From contig BFEA01000529.1 in assembly GCA_003427395.1 (NCBI GenBank), positions 924,163-946,226 of the forward strand: a stretch of DNA of 22,064 bases, given 5' to 3'. Source of the DNA: Chara braunii (taxonomy: Eukaryota > Streptophyta > Charophyceae > Charales > Characeae). Position 1 is the stretch's first letter; every line of letters begins with the position of its first letter. Position numbers and translations under genes: made by a program. Shown piece by piece: positions 18,876 to 22,064 of the stretch. A model generated the notes under the pieces. The model was not told where the DNA came from. It did no database searches and was given only the letters and a program-made list of their open reading frames with translations.

Positions 18876-19329
18876 CCCGGACCCCCTCCCCGCCCATGTT
18901 GAAGTGGGGGGGCTGAGGTCGTCCCATATCAACTGAGTTAGGCCCATTGGTCAAAGTGATGTTTTGTTTCCCAGAATCGATTACAAATTCTGAGACCTTT
19001 TGTAGTCACAAAATGCAGCAGTCAAGAATGACGGGAAACTTTTCGTTGGATGTCGACCGCAGCAGCAAAGAAAAGCAGGCATAGTTACAGAGCACAGAAC
19101 CTCCATGCCAAGCAGAAACCGCCATACACCCACCCAATCAGGGAGAATAAGAATGGAGCAACTGACTCCCTCATCCACAGTAGAGGGCAGCCTTGAGCTG
19201 CCCAAGACACCCTGGCCACCCTTTTTTTCTCCTCCTCGTCCTCCTGTTTGAAAAACAAACAGCTATGAGTGAATGAAGCGGGATGATGATAATGCGGGGA
19301 TATGAGGATGCCGAGGTCCGATGAAACAT
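18876..19329. other. Region without a recognisable gene
   Basis: A G-run (18905-18911) and otherwise mixed sequence. I recognise nothing on either strand. Confidence 0.4.
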
Positions 19330-19680
19330 GCACCACCATCAAGGCAACCGAACTACAAGGTATGCATGCAAAGGACACTGAAGGCCAACAGGGCAAGCAG
19401 GCGAGCAACTCGGCAAACGTGTAGTGAAGCACAAACCAACACTAACAAGGCAACCAAGACACGGAAGGCACAACCTGCGGATGAGCGGCAGAGCAGTGAG
19501 GGCGACATGCAAAGCAAGCAGCATGGGCAGCAAGGCAGCGACAGAGCATAGACAAGGCAGTCTAAACAACCAACACAGCGGCAGAGCACAAACAAGGCAA
19601 TCTACACAAGGCAGCGGCAAAACACAGACAAGGCAGTCTACACATCCAACACATCACCTACTCACATCACAAGCACACCC
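19330..19680. repeat. CAAGGCA-rich irregular repeats
   Basis: CAAGGCA and GGCAAG words recur from 19340. The clearest units, at about 19551, 19595 and 19629, read CAAGGCARTCTA.ACA followed by CAGCGGCARAR-CACA and are 34 to 44 bp long. The frames here are low-complexity and on both strands, so unlikely to be coding. Confidence 0.6.
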
Positions 19681-19773
19681 CACAGACTGTTGGTTCCCAT
19701 CACCCGCTGATCACTTAGATGAACATGAGAACACTGAGAGGGACATAAACTAATTGTGTGCGTGGTTGTATAC

Positions 19774-19847
19774 ATGTGTGTGTGTGTGTGTGTGCGTGTG
19801 TGTGTGTGTATATGTGTGTGAGACTGTGTGTGTGTGTGTATGTGTGT

Positions 19848-19902
<55 letters not shown>

Positions 19903-19905
19903 CAT
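19774..19905. repeat. (TG)n microsatellite, imperfect
   Basis: TG units broken by TGCG, TATG and GAGAC. The longest pure run is at about 19855-19894. Cys/Val and Thr/His frames over it are by-products. Confidence 0.98.
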
Positions 19906-20264
19906 TTTTTGTCATGTCCGCTTGGAACTTCGCTGTGCACAAAAAAAAAAAAACATGATTCAGCCAGACTGTTTCGTCGTACTTTTATTGATTGATCACA
20001 AAGGTTGAACCCTAACAATCTGGCGGAGACGTATTTCACTGATGGACAAACGTCACCATGTCGACCAGGGTGAGTGCTACCTCTGAGAAAAGTGGTTGAC
20101 TTTACTCACATGAACCCTCCAATGCTAGCAGATTGCCAGTCCAAACCCCTGATAAGAATGAACGCAAGTCTTAGAAACTAGTTTGACACATCCATGAAAG
20201 CCACTTTATACACCCACTCAACCATTAATATCAATGGGGTGAGCGTGAGTATGGTCCTGAACGC

Positions 20265-20690
20265 TGTCGCACGCGGCGGTCCCACACCTAGACGCAAAGT
20301 AAATTTTTGTGTCGGACCTCACGGTCGTGTCACGAAGGAGTCTTTTTGTCACTTTAACGAGACACCACTCCAACCGTGCGCACGTGCTGTACCTCTCGCG
20401 ACTCCCTACGACAGTGTAGGGATCCCTCGAGGTACAACATACCTCCACCTGCGGGAGCTGTCACCATCCCTTAGGTGAGTGTATCCCTGCAGAGCAACTG
20501 ACCCACGTGAGAAGGTTTTTACATGCAATCGCAGAGGTAGGCCAGCCGAGGGCGTTTTCTCGATCGTCGTAGCATAGGCATACGCGCGGTAGAACGCCTT
20601 AAGACTGACCCGTATATCGTGCCCCGAGGTGCTAGCTTCTCGGGACCGACTATCTAATTAGGTCGACTTTTTCGAACAGTCTTCCACGCT
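20265..20690 (-). repeat. Structured repeat family, copy E
   Basis: The closest relative of copy A, in inverted orientation. It begins TGTCGCACG on the plus strand, then CACACCTAGACGCAAAGTA, GACCTCACGGTCGTGTCACG, hairpin 2 (20390-20434), hairpin 1 (20446-20477), GCAATCGCAGAGGTAGGCC, CGAGGGCGTTTTCTCGATCG, and GACTGACCCGTATA. Weaker similarity to copy C continues to about 20920 (TATATGTAAA, then CACAATTGCGGTG), so the original unit was probably longer. Confidence 0.75.
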
Positions 20691-21240
20691 TAGCTAACTA
20701 TGACAATGACTCTATGTCTCCTTTGTTGACCTTATGAGAAAGGCCAGAGTCAAGCCCCTTTGTAATCTCTCATTCTCTCAACACAGAAACCTAGACAATA
20801 ACCTTCCTAAGCTCAGACCAAAGTATGACCTTGTTCACAAATATATAAGTAAGTATATATGTAAACCAGGGGAGCTGAATGAGTGGTGACCTGACTTTCA
20901 CAATTGCGGTGCCCGTGTTCGAATATCCCATATGATCTCAAAGTTAAGAAAGACAGTTAAACGCCCGACACCTGTGCAGATGCAAGGACAACACATACAC
21001 GCATACAAATCCAGACATAGAATGCGCAACAAGCGTCAACCTTTAACCCATTCATAGCAAGTCCCTCATGCCCCAAATTCTTGAAAGCAATATTCCTTCC
21101 TAATCGTGACTCTTTTTACCCCGCCCTTCACATTTTCAAATACCTCTGAGTGTGACTTGGACAATTTAGGCATAGATACACGGGGAAGATCTATTATTTT
21201 TCTTCTTAGGTCTTGTCTCAGGTGTGGGTATCAAGCCATG
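20691..21240. other. Region without a recognisable gene
   Basis: No gene found. The first 230 bases may be decayed continuation of copy E. The frame 21106-21345 resembles nothing I know. Confidence 0.4.
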
Positions 21241-21290
21241 TGGAAGTTGAGTCGGAATTCTACCGACCTGTTATCCAATGATAATAAAAT
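21241..21290. repeat. Short repeat shared with 6841-6905
   Basis: GGAAGTTGAGTCGG, TACCGACCTGTTATC and TGATAATAAA match the segment downstream of copy C. Confidence 0.45.
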
Positions 21291-21831
21291 TTGCAGCTCC
21301 TTACGGTTTTCTTCCGTAGCCTATCCAAGAGTGATGAACCTGTAGATACAGCACAGTCCGAAAGAATTTTAATAACTTCTTTCCGATGTCGGGCTCTAGA
21401 AGATCTCTTCTAGATTTGTGATCCAGAATTTGGCGCTCACCGTTGACCTACTGCCTAACTTATATCCTGATCTAACTACCAGTCCACTGCCCGGTAGACA
21501 ATGAACAGAGGACACCCCCAGCCTCTTCGCTACAAAGGTTCTACTTAGTTTCCCTTTTTGATAGGTCAAATACAAACCCCATGTCTCTAGTAATCACAAG
21601 CAATACCATTCATTTCCATTCAGCGAGGAATCACATTATAAAGATCAAATTATAATTTCAAAGAGTGATAACTCTCTCGGCGTCAAGATCTCACTTATCC
21701 TTCCTTACTAGAACCAGATGCCAGCAAGTTAGCAATGGACTGAATCAATTATATGGTAGCAGATATCTGGGGGTAGATTGATCAGGTTACATGCAAACTT
21801 TTGTTAGTATCTGACTTTGAAAGTAGATGAT
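21291..21831. other. Region without a recognisable gene
   Basis: A palindrome-like AGAAGATCTCTTCTAGA lies near 21399-21415. Otherwise nothing recognised on either strand. Confidence 0.4.
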
Positions 21832-22064
21832 GGTAAGGTAGGCTTCTCGGAGTCTCGCTCCTCTTACCACCTAGTATATACGTTAATATGGTGATAAGGC
21901 AAGCTTCTTACAGCCTCGCTTTCTCTTATCGCGTAATATATAGTATTCCGTGGTAAGGGGGGCTTCCCGGAGCCTCGCTCCTCTTACCACCTAGTATATA
22001 TGTTAATATGGCGATAAGGCATGCTTCTTAGAGCCTCGCTTCTCTTATCGTCTAATACCTAGTA
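21832..22064 (-). repeat. Tandem array of palindromic units, right end
   Basis: Four units alternate between two types: type 1 with arms GGTAAG/CTTACC (21832-21868, 21952-21988) and type 2 with arms GATAAG/CTTATC (21893-21930, 22013-22049). The repeat therefore works as a dimer of 120 bp. The inner sequence GGCTTCTCGGAGCCTCGCT is the reverse complement of the left array's core. Linkers carry CTAGTATATA.GTTAATATGG after type 1. The array runs to the window edge. Confidence 0.9.

Noticed and set aside
19754-20039. Cys/Val and Thr/His frames over the TG microsatellite
   Set aside because: Simple-repeat translation on both strands.

Overview
The window looks like intergenic, repeat-rich DNA from a eukaryotic nuclear genome, most likely a land plant with a large genome; the species cannot be told. 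The evidence is: dinucleotide microsatellites; A-tailed retroposed sequences, one with a target-site duplication; two decayed LINE-type coding fragments, one resembling the DUF4283 plus CCHC-knuckle ORF1 of plant LINEs; tandem and interspersed subrepeats of LTR-retrotransposon character; and one ambiguous base in a homopolymer. I found no intact protein-coding gene, rRNA or credible functional tRNA. The open frames present are short, overlapping and mostly follow repeats.

Layout. 1-310: tandem array of a palindromic unit with GATAAG/CTTATC arms. 311-1659: no gene; a palindrome beside a TATA box. 1660-2083: copy A (+) of a structured repeat family. 2084-4038: unrecognised, possibly the decayed 5' part of a LINE. 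4039-4152: N-terminus of a LINE endonuclease, cut at 4152. 4154-5385 and 5389-6695: copies B and C (-) of the structured family, head to tail. 6700-8430: probable LTR remnant on the minus strand, with a TATA box, about 120-bp tandem subrepeats and six copies of a 20-bp motif. 8430-11370: GC-richer non-coding sequence with a CAG-rich stretch. 11370-13140: a short repeat, otherwise nothing recognised. 13170-13395: copy D (+). 14800-15934: decayed ORF1-like gene (-) with a CCHC knuckle. 16330-16850: minisatellite. 17009-18875: two copies of a composite tRNA-like, A-rich repeat, one broken by a retroposed LINE 3' end. 19330-19905: CAAGGCA-rich repeats and a (TG)n microsatellite. 20265-20690: copy E (-). 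21832-22064: a second palindromic array, inverted relative to the first.

The parts do not form a pathway. The most notable structure is nested inverted symmetry (palindromic array, structured repeat ... structured repeat, palindromic array), together with hairpins that keep their pairing through compensatory changes, both in the arrays and in the structured repeat family.
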